Source: Talpa occidentalis (Eukaryota > Chordata > Mammalia > Eulipotyphla > Talpidae). Taken from it: a stretch of 64,000 bases of DNA. The translations under genes and the position numbers were made by a program. Under the pieces are notes generated by a model, which worked only from the letters and a program-made list of their open reading frames with translations, was not told where the DNA came from and searched no databases. The stretch spans positions 95,371,591 to 95,435,590 of the forward strand of contig NW_023604295.1 in assembly GCF_014898055.3 (NCBI RefSeq). Direction: 5' to 3'. Below, one piece after another: positions 59,701-60,481 of this stretch (the first letter of the stretch is position 1; each line of letters opens with the position of its first letter).

Positions 59701-60481
59701 GTGATTTCCTTTATTACATGTTATTGGGCACGAAAGTTGGATTATTTTGTGCAGGACAGTTAACTTTATTTAATTCCATGGTCCAAATCTTAACCACGCT
59801 TTTTAACCAAATAATACATGCCTATAATAATCCAATTAGAAATCACACTTAAGTAGATAATAACTAAGAAAGCAAAATTTTTCTCAAATCTCAGGTGGTG
59901 ACTGTTAAACTTTTAGCATATTTTATTCTGTATGATATTGGTATTATATAACTAATATGAGAATTAATAGATTGCTTTTGTGTAAGATAATTTTAAAAAT
60001 AACCCCATTAGATGTTAATTTGAATAAAATATCAATTATTTTAGAACACAAAAATATCTGTTGTTGGGGATATTGAGTCAGTGTAATATTTTATAGTATT
60101 TTTGTTTTAAATACTTTTGCTAAAATCATTCAAAATGAGTTACATATGAAGAAGACCATTTTCATTCAAATATATAGTATACTTTCATTATTAATGTACT
60201 GAGCTCCAGAAAAAAACCTTGAGATTTCAGATAATGAAAGTTAAATATCCTGTCTACCACTGAATAACTTTAATGATGAATTATTTAATTTTAATATGAA
60301 TCCTTTTTACATGTTTCATTTTTACTTCGTTCATCAATCTTTCTTCATGTTCAGTTCCTTAAGAAACTATTTTGTGCTTTGATAGGTACCTGCTAAAGAT
60401 GATGATGAATTTTGTAACATTTGGCAGTCCTTACAGGGATCTGGAAAGGCTCAACATTTTCAGCCAACTCTGCAAGAGAAG
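1089..60481 (+). CDS. XRN1: XRN1, 5'-3' exoribonuclease 1 (partial gene, 19 internal exons)
   Basis: XRN1 is the cytoplasmic, Mg-dependent exoribonuclease that degrades decapped (5'-monophosphate) mRNA, and it works with the decapping and deadenylation machinery, partly in P-bodies. Nineteen exons total 2332 nt (about 777 codons) and translate without interruption once spliced. Diagnostic peptides include [69 protein letters not shown] and [10 protein letters not shown]. Introns range from 96 bp (15750-15845) to 13130 bp (23756-36885), and all are GT-AG. The catalytic N-terminal region CR1, with its acidic active-site residues, lies upstream of the window. The part seen here carries the end of CR2 and the domains that brace the nuclease core. 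The C-terminal tail that contacts decapping factors lies mostly downstream. No frameshift or stop occurs in any exon, so the gene looks functional. Identification is by recall of the mammalian protein, not by a search. Confidence 0.97.
1442..1708 (-). mobile_element. tRNA-derived T+ SINE, older subfamily
   Basis: The element is in reverse orientation: AT-rich tail on the left, diverged head (ccatcagggatgcccc) on the right. A perfect 17-bp target-site duplication, catttttagtaccttta, lies at 1425-1441 and 1709-1725. Body sequence shows it belongs to the same family as the copy at 52333-52599, with more substitutions. Confidence 0.93.
1726..2552. other. Intron sequence, nothing recognised
   Basis: AT-rich intron between window exons 1 and 2. 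The short ORFs in it have no recognisable similarity. I see no exon, RNA gene or repeat that I can name. Confidence 0.6.
2570..2830 (-). mobile_element. tRNA-derived T+ SINE
   Basis: Reverse-oriented copy flanked by the 17-bp duplication taagattttttattttt at 2553-2569 and 2831-2847. The head (ccaccagggaggccc) and body are well preserved. Confidence 0.93.
3287..3406 (+). CDS. XRN1: XRN1 exon 2 of window (CR2, about residues 532-571)
   Basis: The acceptor is attctcacag and the donor is GAG|gtcagt. Forty whole codons include [20 protein letters not shown] and LIPFIDE, the CR2 block that packs against the nuclease active site in XRN structures. A SINE (3445-3711) lies only about 40 bp past the donor. 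Confidence 0.97.
3445..3711 (-). mobile_element. tRNA-derived T+ SINE
   Basis: Reverse-oriented copy about 40 bp downstream of the donor of window exon 2. The 14-bp duplication tacacatacattct (3431-3444) matches 3712-3725 with one mismatch. Confidence 0.92.
3838..5090 (+). mobile_element. Ancient L1 ORF2 fragment
   Basis: Degenerate L1 ORF2 endonuclease-to-RT linker sequence in sense orientation. Landmarks in order are 'gacaaagtagactttaag', 'tttatagaacacacaccc', 'tctcaataaatttaaaag', 'aaatcaatgaaaccaaat' and 'aatttctagctagactgat'. Many indels; no usable ORF. This is an old placental L1 layer, unlike the young L1 copies elsewhere in the window. Confidence 0.75.
5109..5210 (+). mobile_element. 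L1 3' end, severely 5'-truncated
   Basis: Only the last ~100 bp of the young L1 3'UTR inserted: the G-rich tract, then 'gcaattttatggggaatat' and 'aataaaatttattat' plus an A-rich tail. The duplication aaatgtaccca flanks it at 5098-5108 and 5211-5221. Confidence 0.9.
5281..5563 (-). mobile_element. tRNA-derived T+ SINE, older subfamily
   Basis: Reverse-oriented copy with the 18-bp duplication catatcttacagctttta at 5263-5280 and 5564-5581. It has a short internal addition (gatggggaagggaggcc) near the tail relative to other copies. Confidence 0.93.
5754..5853. other. Assembly gap (100 N)
   Basis: Exactly 100 N bases, the usual placeholder for a gap of unknown size. It starts inside the T run of the L1 tail and ends in early ORF2, so the true missing length is likely several kb. 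Confidence 0.95.
5921..5963 (-). pseudogene. L1 ORF2 start (endonuclease N-terminus), cut by the gap
   Basis: [13 protein letters not shown] is the start of L1 ORF2p just before its apurinic-like endonuclease domain. After Leu the frame shifts by one base into NVND-like sequence and stops follow, and at 5853 the sequence runs into the N gap. ORF2p would provide endonuclease and reverse transcriptase; neither catalytic centre is visible here. Confidence 0.8.
6050..7099 (-). pseudogene. L1 ORF1 (RNA-binding chaperone), frameshifted
   Basis: ORF1p forms trimers through a coiled coil and coats L1 RNA. The start lies near 7099 ([13 protein letters not shown]). This N-terminal part breaks at an early stop, then frame is regained. 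The longest open piece is 6160-6762 (200 codons): a coiled coil ([15 protein letters not shown]...[11 protein letters not shown]), then the RRM and C-terminal domain ([40 protein letters not shown]). At about 6170 a shift changes the usual YPAKLSF-type motif; the last part ([20 protein letters not shown]) continues in another frame. A better preserved N-terminus of the same protein lies at 35085-35494. Confidence 0.88.
7732..8264 (-). repeat. Four tandem ~134-bp monomers in L1 5'UTR
   Basis: Units begin at 7732, 7866, 8001 and 8132 (spacings 134, 135 and 131). Each contains gggtctcagttc, ttccaggacgcgggctgtag, gatcagtggcg, tgaatcccgctccc and actcagggagggcctccgcc. Differences between units are single-base changes and one short deletion. 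They are GC-rich and CpG-bearing. In mouse L1 such 5'UTR monomers carry promoter activity; the same role here is an inference. Confidence 0.95.
8770..8779 (+). promoter_or_regulatory. YY1 motif at the L1 5' terminus
   Basis: ccgccatgtt matches the YY1 consensus CCGCCATNTT exactly. Counted along the L1 sense (-) strand it lies at bases 13-22 from the L1 5' end. In human L1 a YY1 site at nearly the same distance directs accurate transcription initiation, so position and sequence both support a promoter element. Confidence 0.8.
8808..9290. other. Intron sequence, nothing recognised
   Basis: AT-rich intron between the L1 and the next SINE. I see no exon-like segment and no repeat that I can name. 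Confidence 0.6.
9305..9579 (-). mobile_element. tRNA-derived T+ SINE
   Basis: Reverse-oriented copy flanked by the 14-bp duplication ccctgctctaggct at 9291-9304 and 9580-9593. Confidence 0.93.
9870..10560 (+). mobile_element. Ancient L1 3' part (ORF2 C-terminus and 3'UTR)
   Basis: Diverged sense L1. Landmarks are 'aagaggcaactctggaag', 'aatgcaacccagtaaataca' followed by cttttgggtat, 'gcaacttatttgtaataatt' and 'agatgtccttcagtaagtg'. No open frame remains. Confidence 0.7.
10561..11339. other. Intron sequence with a possible L2 scrap
   Basis: Mostly unrecognised AT-rich intron. Around 10805-10860 the phrase 'gattgaatattttctctgtt' resembles the end of an L2 element; this is weak. Confidence 0.4.
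11340..12150 (-). mobile_element. Possible ancient LINE (L1 3' region), very diverged
   Basis: The order of phrases on + ('aggattgtgtggttaatggg', 'ttaatgaatattaccagat', 'cacaccaatattgagtgccc') follows the reverse strand of old mammalian L1 3' ends (target-site priming region, then 'wild-type Cys region'). Divergence is high, so the family assignment is tentative. Confidence 0.45.
12151..12668. other. Intron sequence before window exon 3
   Basis: It holds a 101-codon open frame at 12268-12573 with no recognisable domain and no splice-compatible link to XRN1. It is probably chance. Nothing else is recognised. Confidence 0.5.
12669..12838 (+). CDS. XRN1: XRN1 exon 3 of window (end of CR2 / linker, about residues 572-627)
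   Basis: The acceptor is tgtatttag and the donor is AG|gtaatg; the Arg codon is split with the next exon. It encodes 56 codons with the charged [21 protein letters not shown] stretch (H, C, C and W conserved) and the [18 protein letters not shown] segment. Confidence 0.97.
13490..15142 (+). mobile_element. Young L1, 5'-truncated, sense to XRN1
   Basis: Contains the last third of ORF2 (open from 13445 through 14956), the 3'UTR with a G-rich tract at 15045-15075, and an A tail at 15127-15142. The likely target-site duplication is ggaggata (13482-13489, also present at 13499-13506) and 15331-15338, which would enclose this copy together with the extra 3'UTR at 15143-15330. The intact reading frame marks it as a recent insertion. 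Confidence 0.92.
13520..14956 (+). pseudogene. L1 ORF2p C-terminal part (open, 5'-truncated)
   Basis: About 480 codons without a stop. It begins after the RT catalytic motifs ([20 protein letters not shown]), runs through the thumb and connecting region ([20 protein letters not shown]), and includes the Cys-rich motif [18 protein letters not shown] near residues 363-380 of the open frame, which contributes to RNA binding in L1. The end, [20 protein letters not shown] then ...[10 protein letters not shown], is the normal ORF2p C-terminus. The endonuclease and the FADD active site are missing, so the product cannot act alone. Confidence 0.9.
15143..15330 (+). mobile_element. Second L1 3'UTR copy following the first tail
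   Basis: Repeats the segment 'gggaccaggaaaatgaataa' through 'aataaaatttattat' and its own A tail, directly after the tail of the preceding L1. It is a separate, strongly 5'-truncated L1 end with several point differences from the first copy (for example gaaacagagaca versus gaaccagagaca). Confidence 0.9.
15629..15749 (+). CDS. XRN1: XRN1 exon 4 of window (start of D1, about residues 629-668)
   Basis: The acceptor is attttgtag and the donor is AAA|gtcagt. One base completes the split Arg, then 40 codons follow ([12 protein letters not shown]...[11 protein letters not shown]). It leads into the PAZ/Tudor-like D1 domain. The next intron is only 96 bp, the shortest in the window and near the practical lower limit for mammalian introns. 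Confidence 0.97.
15846..15944 (+). CDS. XRN1: XRN1 exon 5 of window (D1, about residues 669-701)
   Basis: The acceptor is cttttaaag. The exon opens with eight T bases (Phe-Phe-Leu) and encodes 33 whole codons, [20 protein letters not shown] onward, with donor CTT|gtaagt. The LVNIDSDEL end differs slightly from what I recall of the human residues (SVDAESDEL), a surface-variable stretch. Confidence 0.97.
16224..16524 (+). mobile_element. tRNA-derived T+ SINE with a double A-rich tail
   Basis: Sense copy between 13-bp duplications agatgtatggaca (16211-16223 and 16525-16537). The tail is unusual: after the normal end come an A run, then 'tcaattgtattta' and a second A run before the duplication. 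Confidence 0.93.
16750..17013 (-). mobile_element. tRNA-derived T+ SINE
   Basis: Reverse-oriented copy with duplication gtatgaaattttt at 16737-16749 and 17014-17026. Confidence 0.92.
17050..17560 (+). repeat. Possible ancient interspersed repeat, family unassigned
   Basis: The stretch containing 'ggaggaccttgaatgctaga' followed by 'ctaagaagttcggactt' resembles an old AG-rich mammalian repeat also suggested at 62160-63130. I cannot name the family with confidence. The rest up to 18440 is unrecognised intron, apart from an AT-rich simple stretch (gatata)n near 17812-17851. Confidence 0.4.
18445..18735 (+). mobile_element. tRNA-derived T+ SINE, older subfamily
   Basis: Sense copy of the diverged subfamily: the head reads gggcctccctgagggcacaa, with 'gacccacatggcgcagcaga' in the body. 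The A-rich end is irregular and no clean target-site duplication is visible. Confidence 0.85.
18910..19020 (-). repeat. MIR fragment
   Basis: 'aagaaaactgagactagagg' followed by gattaaatgatttgtctaag and a flank ending in tggacccatgattccta follow the reverse strand of the MIR core. Confidence 0.5.
19426..19631 (+). repeat. Exact 103-bp tandem duplication
   Basis: 19426-19528 is repeated at 19529-19631 with no difference that I can find. The unit runs from 'ttaaaatcaatagctatc' to 'cctctctaataagt'. The sequence is unique intron rather than a known repeat. Confidence 0.95.
20043..20146 (+). CDS. XRN1: XRN1 exon 6 of window (D1, about residues 702-735)
   Basis: The acceptor is ttattttaag and the donor is AA|gtaaga, with the Lys codon split. 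It encodes 34 codons including [20 protein letters not shown], a strongly conserved beta-rich stretch of D1. Confidence 0.97.
20719..20983 (+). mobile_element. tRNA-derived T+ SINE nested in ancient L1
   Basis: Sense copy with the perfect 16-bp duplication aaaagagaagttgcag at 20703-20718 and 20984-20999. Young: A box tggcgcagcggttgag and B box ggttcaatccc are both present. Confidence 0.95.
21421..21598 (+). mobile_element. L1 3' end (older 3'UTR type) nested in ancient L1
   Basis: 'aggaggaatatagggaaacc' through a G-rich tract and 'ttatggggattacacc' match the 3' part of the L1 at 28020-28235. It interrupts the host L1 between 'atctcagaaaaccttcac' and 'aaattcaacaatacatta', which are contiguous in ORF2. 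Confidence 0.8.
21813..22147 (+). mobile_element. tRNA-derived T+ SINE with repeated 5' head
   Basis: Sense copy with the 17-bp duplication aaaaggaattcaaattg at 21796-21812 and 22148-22164. The first ~15 bp of the head occur three times in a row (ggggcctccctggtgg, ggctccccggtgg, gcctccctggtggcgc). It also has the longer spacer ctgctcccgggccacaggag after the B box. Confidence 0.94.
22310..23460 (-). mobile_element. Ancient L1 ORF2, antisense
   Basis: On + it reads 'ccccatttattgaaaagact', 'ggtccatctctgggttcttt', 'attctattccatttatttgt', 'cttccctttccatataaatt', the standard reverse strand of old L1 ORF2. A SINE at 22852-23073 splits it. Confidence 0.8.
22852..23073 (-). mobile_element. tRNA-derived T+ SINE, internally shortened
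   Basis: Reverse-oriented older-subfamily copy. Most of the tRNA-like head is missing: 'gatccaactcctagggaggc' joins the B-box region directly to the first bases of the head, leaving ~220 bp. Confidence 0.88.
23624..23755 (+). CDS. XRN1: XRN1 exon 7 of window (D1, about residues 737-779)
   Basis: The acceptor is atttgtaag and the donor is TA|gtgagt, with a split Tyr codon. It encodes 43 codons ([20 protein letters not shown] and onward). A 13130-bp intron packed with nested L1 copies follows; it is the largest in the window. Confidence 0.97.
24480..25200. repeat. Possible ancient AG-rich repeat, unassigned
   Basis: AG-rich intron text such as 'ccactgaaatggtatac' and 'gagaagatggtaagcttaga' looks like a decayed interspersed repeat, but I cannot name it. 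The remaining 23756-25547 is unrecognised intron. Confidence 0.3.
25548..28413 (+). mobile_element. Older L1 (sense) split by a younger antisense L1
   Basis: Sense ORF2 and 3'UTR occupy 25548-25747 and 27129-28310. The same 'aatggccatcccaccaaaag' to 'actacaaagccataat' order continues after the nested copy with 'agaccaatggaaccgaatcg'. It ends with the older 3'UTR type (ttatggggactacacctgag) and AT-rich sequence. The flanks gaattatgtcatta (25534-25547) and aaattatgtcatta (28417-28430) are a likely target-site duplication. ORF2 is internally deleted around 27360 and 27730. Confidence 0.85.
25765..27111 (-). mobile_element. Young L1, antisense, nested
   Basis: A 1.35-kb 5'-truncated L1. Duplication acaaagccataataatt lies at 25748-25764 and 27112-27128 with one mismatch. 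It carries ORF2 C-terminal pieces at 25944-26585 (213 codons, Cys motif [18 protein letters not shown] with the last Cys kept) and 26609-27007. One frame break lies between them, where 'aaaatgttcttctagttgg' carries a stop. Confidence 0.92.
28431..29319. other. Intron sequence, nothing recognised
   Basis: AT-rich part of the 13-kb intron, with several short ORFs on the - strand that show no similarity I recognise. Confidence 0.55.
29320..30640 (-). mobile_element. Ancient L1 ORF2 3' half, antisense
   Basis: On + the phrases 'tagatggacatttgagttac', 'gtggaatgactgcttcatag', 'acattccatcagttgtttat', 'tgatgactaatgaagttgaa' and 'gactgttcaagtatttttt' follow the reverse strand of old L1 ORF2. Diverged, no ORF. 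It is split by the SINE at 29659-29925. Confidence 0.78.
29659..29925 (-). mobile_element. tRNA-derived T+ SINE nested in ancient L1
   Basis: Reverse-oriented copy. Duplication tactttcggttt (29647-29658) matches 29926-29937 with one mismatch. Confidence 0.92.
31127..31342 (-). mobile_element. hAT-type DNA transposon relic (non-autonomous)
   Basis: 'tttttctgtaaaggccacat', 'catggaagcagtcatagaca', 'tcaataaaatttcatttaca' and 'gcctgatttggcctatggtc' match the common mammalian hAT-Charlie-related element whose consensus contains 'ccagatagtaaatatttta' and 'ggccaaatccggcc'. The exact family name is uncertain. Confidence 0.65.
31370..31472 (-). mobile_element. Ancient L1 fragment, left part
   Basis: 'atataaatgaaattatgtga' and 'ttttgtgtctggcttctttc' are reverse-strand old L1 3' region. 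It continues at 36245, so the 4.7-kb L1 at 31486-36231 inserted into it. Confidence 0.75.
33115..33741 (-). pseudogene. L1 ORF2p reverse transcriptase domain, longest open part
   Basis: It contains RT motif A ([11 protein letters not shown], with the catalytic Asp), the [20 protein letters not shown] block, and motif C FADD ([13 protein letters not shown]), the catalytic pair of Asp residues. About 208 codons are open. Upstream, 33793-34011 carries the [20 protein letters not shown] and [20 protein letters not shown] blocks in a different frame. The enzyme would copy L1 RNA at a nicked target site; this copy is broken. Confidence 0.93.
34785..35460 (-). pseudogene. L1 ORF1 N-terminal half, cut at an internal deletion
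   Basis: It starts at [20 protein letters not shown] (about 35446), followed by a basic Lys/Arg/His stretch and a frame change. It then reads [20 protein letters not shown] and a coiled coil ([20 protein letters not shown]). It ends in the 'RTPN' region, where sequence jumps into ORF2 near 34790; the ORF1 C-terminal domain and the ORF2 endonuclease are missing. Confidence 0.85.
35708..36231 (-). repeat. Tandem ~200-bp units in L1 5'UTR
   Basis: Units begin (on +) with ctcacctctaactgtgg at 35708, ctcacctctgtctatgg at 35907 and ctcaccactgactgtgg at 36134, spacings 199 and 227. Each has a 'cccttt...cagttccacacag' segment and 'ttggtgaggtc'. They share no obvious sequence with the 134-bp monomers at 7732-8264. 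Confidence 0.85.
36245..36660 (-). mobile_element. Ancient L1 fragment, right part
   Basis: 'cttcatataaattgcaacat', 'gttgcaagtagtgctactga', 'ggaagtggaattgctgtgtt' and 'acattttcaccagcaatgtg' continue the fragment at 31370-31472. It ends in a T run at about 36610. Confidence 0.8.
36886..37048 (+). CDS. XRN1: XRN1 exon 8 of window (about residues 781-834)
   Basis: The acceptor is tcctttag and the donor is AAG|gtaagt. After one base that completes Tyr, 54 codons follow ([40 protein letters not shown]). This lies in the D1-D2 region. The donor is a full consensus site. Confidence 0.97.
37434..37673 (+). repeat. MIR SINE, nearly complete
   Basis: It begins 'agcagtatagtgtaacaat' (tRNA-like part). 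The conserved core is 'gtgccttagtttcttcattt' followed by gtaaaatagggttaataat, and it ends 'aaatgcctggtatacaagca'. This is one of the better preserved MIR copies here. Confidence 0.8.
37770..38154 (-). mobile_element. Young L1 3' end, antisense, next to exon acceptor
   Basis: A 385-bp 5'-truncated L1: T run, 3'UTR, then the last 69 codons of ORF2 ([20 protein letters not shown]) at 37959-38154. The perfect 17-bp duplication cagcctatagacatttt lies at 37753-37769 and 38155-38171. Only 39 bp of the original intron separate the right duplication from window exon 9. Confidence 0.95.
38211..38324 (+). CDS. XRN1: XRN1 exon 9 of window (KOW-like region, about residues 835-872)
   Basis: The acceptor is ttctacatag and the donor is GAA|gttagt. 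Thirty-eight whole codons include [16 protein letters not shown]. The upstream intron end is unusual: only 39 bp of host intron lie between the exon and the target-site duplication of an antisense L1 fragment (37770-38154). Confidence 0.97.
38325..39414. other. Intron sequence, simple repeat only
   Basis: Contains a short (gt)n stretch at about 38711-38726; otherwise I recognise nothing. Confidence 0.55.
39418..39537 (-). mobile_element. Head-only SINE (T run joined directly to the tRNA-like half)
   Basis: An uninterrupted T run (39418-39436) is followed directly by 'gtgggaccctcgccggtggc' and the full tRNA-derived head in reverse, ending ggggaggccc. The 150-bp 3' half of the family is absent, so the element is ~100 bp plus tail. 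Confidence 0.9.
39538..40262. other. Intron sequence, possible old L1 tail
   Basis: 'gggtaaatgtttaagtattc' to 'gcaaataaaaaattaattt' (39960-40060) resembles the end of an old L1 3'UTR on +; weak. Nothing else is recognised. Confidence 0.35.
40263..40361 (+). CDS. XRN1: XRN1 exon 10 of window (KOW-like region, about residues 873-905)
   Basis: The acceptor is tccttcgaag and the donor is CAT|gtgagt. Thirty-three whole codons: [20 protein letters not shown], then [13 protein letters not shown]. Confidence 0.97.
41239..41445 (+). mobile_element. Possible hAT-type DNA transposon relic
   Basis: 'atttctcaaaaggagaacta', 'ggcattttggatagaacaag', 'cagttggcatccttgggccc' and 'ctactagtagcccacgcc'-like text follow the order of a common mammalian hAT (MER5/MER20-like) element. 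Diverged; family name not certain. The rest of 40362-42456 is unrecognised intron. Confidence 0.5.
42457..42572 (+). CDS. XRN1: XRN1 exon 11 of window (winged-helix region, about residues 906-943)
   Basis: The acceptor is atatttaaag and the donor is AA|gtaagt, with a split Asn. Thirty-eight codons include [20 protein letters not shown] and [10 protein letters not shown], one of the most conserved parts outside the nuclease core. Confidence 0.97.
43064..43210 (+). CDS. XRN1: XRN1 exon 12 of window (winged-helix region, about residues 945-992)
   Basis: The acceptor is ttaaattcag and the donor is AG|gtaagt, with a split Arg. Forty-eight codons include [20 protein letters not shown] and [16 protein letters not shown]. 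The preceding intron is 491 bp and repeat-free. Confidence 0.97.
43691..43838 (+). mobile_element. L1 3' end (middle-age 3'UTR type)
   Basis: 'gggggagaggaaggaccagg', 'gcaattgttcggggaatata', then 'aaatgcatacattgtgcaaa' and 'gaaaaatgatgtaagaatta'. Flanks aaagacaactggg and aaagaaaactggg suggest a target-site duplication with one mismatch. Confidence 0.82.
43975..44488 (+). mobile_element. Ancient LTR, MLT1-like (ERVL-MaLR)
   Basis: It starts tgtattagttttctaggact and ends near attcaaccctgca. It contains 'acaatagaaatttattatct' followed by cacagttctg, and 'tattagaattcaccctaatg'. This order fits an MLT1-type solo LTR about 500 bp long with TG...CA ends. No internal retroviral sequence is present. 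Confidence 0.78.
44517..44785 (+). mobile_element. tRNA-derived T+ SINE
   Basis: Sense copy inserted just after the MLT1-like LTR. The head is intact (tggcgcagcagttgag); the body lacks about 12 bp around the 'cagcagtgtacttcg' motif (reads cttagtattttgtcatt). A target-site duplication is not obvious. Confidence 0.9.
44786..45770. other. Intron sequence, nothing recognised
   Basis: Moderately AT-rich intron. A 96-codon open frame at 44804-45094 has no recognisable domain and no sign of coding conservation that I can judge. Confidence 0.5.
45775..46240 (-). pseudogene. RPS15A: RPS15A processed pseudogene
   Basis: The - strand encodes a decayed ribosomal protein S15a (uS8 family, small subunit). 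The start Met is at 46213 ([20 protein letters not shown]), then a frame break, then [40 protein letters not shown] and [16 protein letters not shown], ending GKILGFFF. The normal stop is shifted out of frame by an extra T. The 3'UTR is short, with AATAAA at 45794-45799, then a poly(A) tail (T run 45775-45781). No introns, so it is a retrocopy made by the L1 machinery. I found no clear target-site duplication. It lies antisense in the intron before window exon 13. Confidence 0.93.
46585..46674 (+). CDS. XRN1: XRN1 exon 13 of window (about residues 994-1022)
   Basis: The acceptor is gtttggctag and the donor is GG|gtaagc, with a split Gly. Twenty-nine codons, [20 protein letters not shown] then DIWPGENEN, an acidic stretch. 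The preceding intron holds the RPS15A processed pseudogene. Confidence 0.97.
46812..47078 (-). mobile_element. tRNA-derived T+ SINE, older subfamily
   Basis: Reverse-oriented copy in the 666-bp intron between window exons 13 and 14. Duplication tgctctaagat lies at 46801-46811 and 47079-47089. Confidence 0.93.
47341..47476 (+). CDS. XRN1: XRN1 exon 14 of window (about residues 1024-1068)
   Basis: The acceptor is tttaatgtag and the donor is AAG|gtacta, one of the weaker donors in the gene. Forty-five codons follow one completing base: [28 protein letters not shown] and a Glu/Lys-rich helix [11 protein letters not shown]. Confidence 0.97.
48120..48350 (+). repeat. MIR SINE
   Basis: 'aaaaacaggctctgaagcta', then 'cattgcctcatcggtaaaat' followed by ggagaataaatgacctacct and 'catagggtcatcaaaaatat': the conserved MIR core in sense orientation. 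Confidence 0.75.
48351..49126. other. Intron sequence, nothing recognised
   Basis: AT-rich intron following the MIR. No nameable element. Confidence 0.5.
49127..49285 (+). mobile_element. MER5A-type hAT DNA transposon relic
   Basis: 'caatacttctcaaactatat', 'caagagaatcactggtgtat', 'ttctgattcagtaaacctag' and 'ccccaggtgaccacatttcg' match the motif order of the MER5A element. The terminal repeats are decayed. Confidence 0.75.
49286..50933. other. Intron sequence before window exon 15
   Basis: No recognisable repeat or exon. The polypyrimidine stretch (ttttttttctttcct) before the 50934 acceptor is strong. Confidence 0.5.
50934..50990 (+). CDS. XRN1: XRN1 exon 15 of window (57-bp exon, about residues 1069-1087)
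   Basis: This is a small exon of exactly 19 codons, [19 protein letters not shown], with acceptor ttccttag and donor AGA|gtaagt. It is strongly basic and keeps frame if skipped. The next intron is only 124 bp. Confidence 0.96.
51115..51247 (+). CDS. XRN1: XRN1 exon 16 of window (SH3-like domain, about residues 1088-1131)
   Basis: The acceptor is ttctcttcag and the donor is GGGG|gtaata, with a split Ala. Forty-four codons include [20 protein letters not shown] and [14 protein letters not shown], the SH3-like (D4) barrel. Confidence 0.97.
51722..51750 (+). repeat. (TAGA)n microsatellite
   Basis: About seven copies of the tetranucleotide tagata/gata in the intron between window exons 16 and 17. 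Likely polymorphic. Confidence 0.9.
52150..52310 (+). repeat. Possible ancient repeat fragment
   Basis: 'ttatattagtcaggattctt' followed by cggggaaacagaaccagcag resembles the start of a widespread old mammalian interspersed repeat (TTAGTCAGGGTTCTCCAGAG type). The family is not certain. Confidence 0.5.
52333..52599 (+). mobile_element. tRNA-derived T+ SINE, representative copy
   Basis: This copy shows the family layout. The head starts gggcctcccctggtgg with an A-box-like tggcacagtggttgag and a B-box-like ggttctatccc. The body includes 'gggtccctcatggcgcacag' and 'gctcccctcagcagtgtatt', then 'ggtgaattctctcaccctcc' and 'ctataccc', and the tail reads 'agtgcttgtataaataaata' ending aatctttaaaa. AATAAA repeats plus TCTTT (a Pol III terminator) define a T+ SINE mobilised by L1. 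The perfect duplication at 52312-52332 and 52600-52620 is 21 bp, of which 18 are unambiguous. Confidence 0.96.
53213..53282 (+). CDS. XRN1: XRN1 exon 17 of window (SH3-like domain, about residues 1133-1154)
   Basis: This 70-bp exon has acceptor ctttttaacag and donor AG|gtttgt, and both end codons are split. It encodes [20 protein letters not shown] then TI, completing the SH3-like fold. The donor is non-optimal (gtttgt). Confidence 0.97.
53325..53640 (+). repeat. L2 element 3' region
   Basis: 'ttcctactatgtgcaaaaca', 'ctgctctcatagagttttcg' and 'acaagtgctagaaaggagat' follow the order of the L2 LINE 3' end. Confidence 0.65.
53752..54019 (+). mobile_element. tRNA-derived T+ SINE, older subfamily
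   Basis: Sense copy with the tggctcaaggggttaag type A box and 'gttcgatccccagccaggga' B-box region. Flanks agctaca and aaactaca give a weak duplication. Confidence 0.9.
54329..54505 (+). mobile_element. L1 ORF2 internal fragment
   Basis: 'acaaattcaatgcaattcta', 'aaaaatctcaatggcattct', 'gaatagccaaagctctcttg' and 'gacttcagactatactacaa' correspond to the ORF2 segment after the RT, as in 13600-13770. Neither an L1 3' end nor a poly(A) tail is present. Confidence 0.8.
54715..54870 (+). repeat. MIR fragment
   Basis: 'ggttagttagttacaggtgt' then 'atttcctcatctgtaatgaa' and 'gaaaattaaatgaagtaatt' follow the MIR core in sense orientation. The rest of 54506-55315 is unrecognised intron. Confidence 0.55.
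55336..55605 (+). mobile_element. tRNA-derived T+ SINE, older subfamily
   Basis: Sense copy. Flanks agaaacacacaggtggg (55318-55334) and agaaacacacagatggg near 55610-55626 form the duplication with one mismatch. Confidence 0.92.
55627..56483. other. Intron sequence, nothing recognised
   Basis: AT-rich intron between two SINEs; no element or exon is recognised. Confidence 0.5.
56496..56780 (+). mobile_element. tRNA-derived T+ SINE
   Basis: Sense copy. The duplication is built on aaaaaaagct (56485-56494 and about 56781-56790). The tail has an (at)n stretch, 'aaaaaatatatatatata'. Confidence 0.9.
56950..57352. mobile_element. L1 3' end with 5' inversion (twin-priming structure)
   Basis: 56950-57228 is antisense: 3'UTR text (cctgctcctcccctgtagaa) and the last codons of ORF2 (57097-57236, [20 protein letters not shown]). 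At about 57229 orientation flips: 'tggtgcacaggtgaattggt' to 'gggactacacctgag' and the A-rich tail run in sense. In the L1 at 28170-28230 these two pieces are adjacent and collinear, so the 5' part is inverted relative to the 3' part. Confidence 0.88.
57695..57902 (+). CDS. XRN1: XRN1 exon 18 of window (end of SH3-like domain, Ser-rich linker, about residues 1156-1224)
   Basis: The acceptor is acttttag and the donor is CAG|gtaaga. Sixty-nine codons: [20 protein letters not shown] closes the folded region, followed by a Ser-rich disordered stretch ([20 protein letters not shown]). The Cys-Cys there replaces residues I recall as Gln-His in human, consistent with relaxed constraint in the linker. 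Confidence 0.97.
58050..58356 (-). mobile_element. tRNA-derived T+ SINE, long-spacer subfamily
   Basis: Reverse-oriented copy, 32 bp from the end of window exon 18's flank region (about 130 bp past the donor). Duplication tagtttcgctttttt at 58035-58049 and 58357-58371. It contains the extra ~15 bp 'ggggagcagccggggatcg' next to the B box. Confidence 0.95.
58372..58660 (-). mobile_element. Older L1 3' end, antisense
   Basis: 'tggtttctctatattccaca', 'gtgaaaccatgaggtatttt', 'acttaggataatccctcaca' and 'tccatccatgttgcc' are the reverse strand of the ORF2 C-terminus and 3'UTR of an older L1. Confidence 0.82.
58751..59037 (+). mobile_element. tRNA-derived T+ SINE, long-spacer subfamily
   Basis: Sense copy with the 15-bp duplication aaagaatgccattga at 58736-58750 and 59038-59052. 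Contains 'ctggctgctccccggccacc' after the B box, as at 58050 and 21813. Confidence 0.95.
59175..59532 (+). mobile_element. Older L1 3' end, sense
   Basis: ORF2 C-terminus ([24 protein letters not shown]) from about 59190, then a G-rich 3'UTR and 'ttatggggactacacctgag', 'gagaacaatgatgtaaaaa'. This is the oldest of three 3'UTR types in the window. Confidence 0.85.
59533..60385. other. Intron sequence before window exon 19
   Basis: No repeat or exon recognised in this AT-rich stretch. Confidence 0.5.
60386..60481 (+). CDS. XRN1: XRN1 exon 19 of window (C-terminal linker, about residues 1225-1256)
   Basis: The acceptor is ctttgatag and the donor is AAG|gtttgc, a weak donor. Thirty-two whole codons: [20 protein letters not shown] then [12 protein letters not shown]. 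It is the last XRN1 exon in the window; no further exon is recognisable in the next 3.5 kb. Confidence 0.96.
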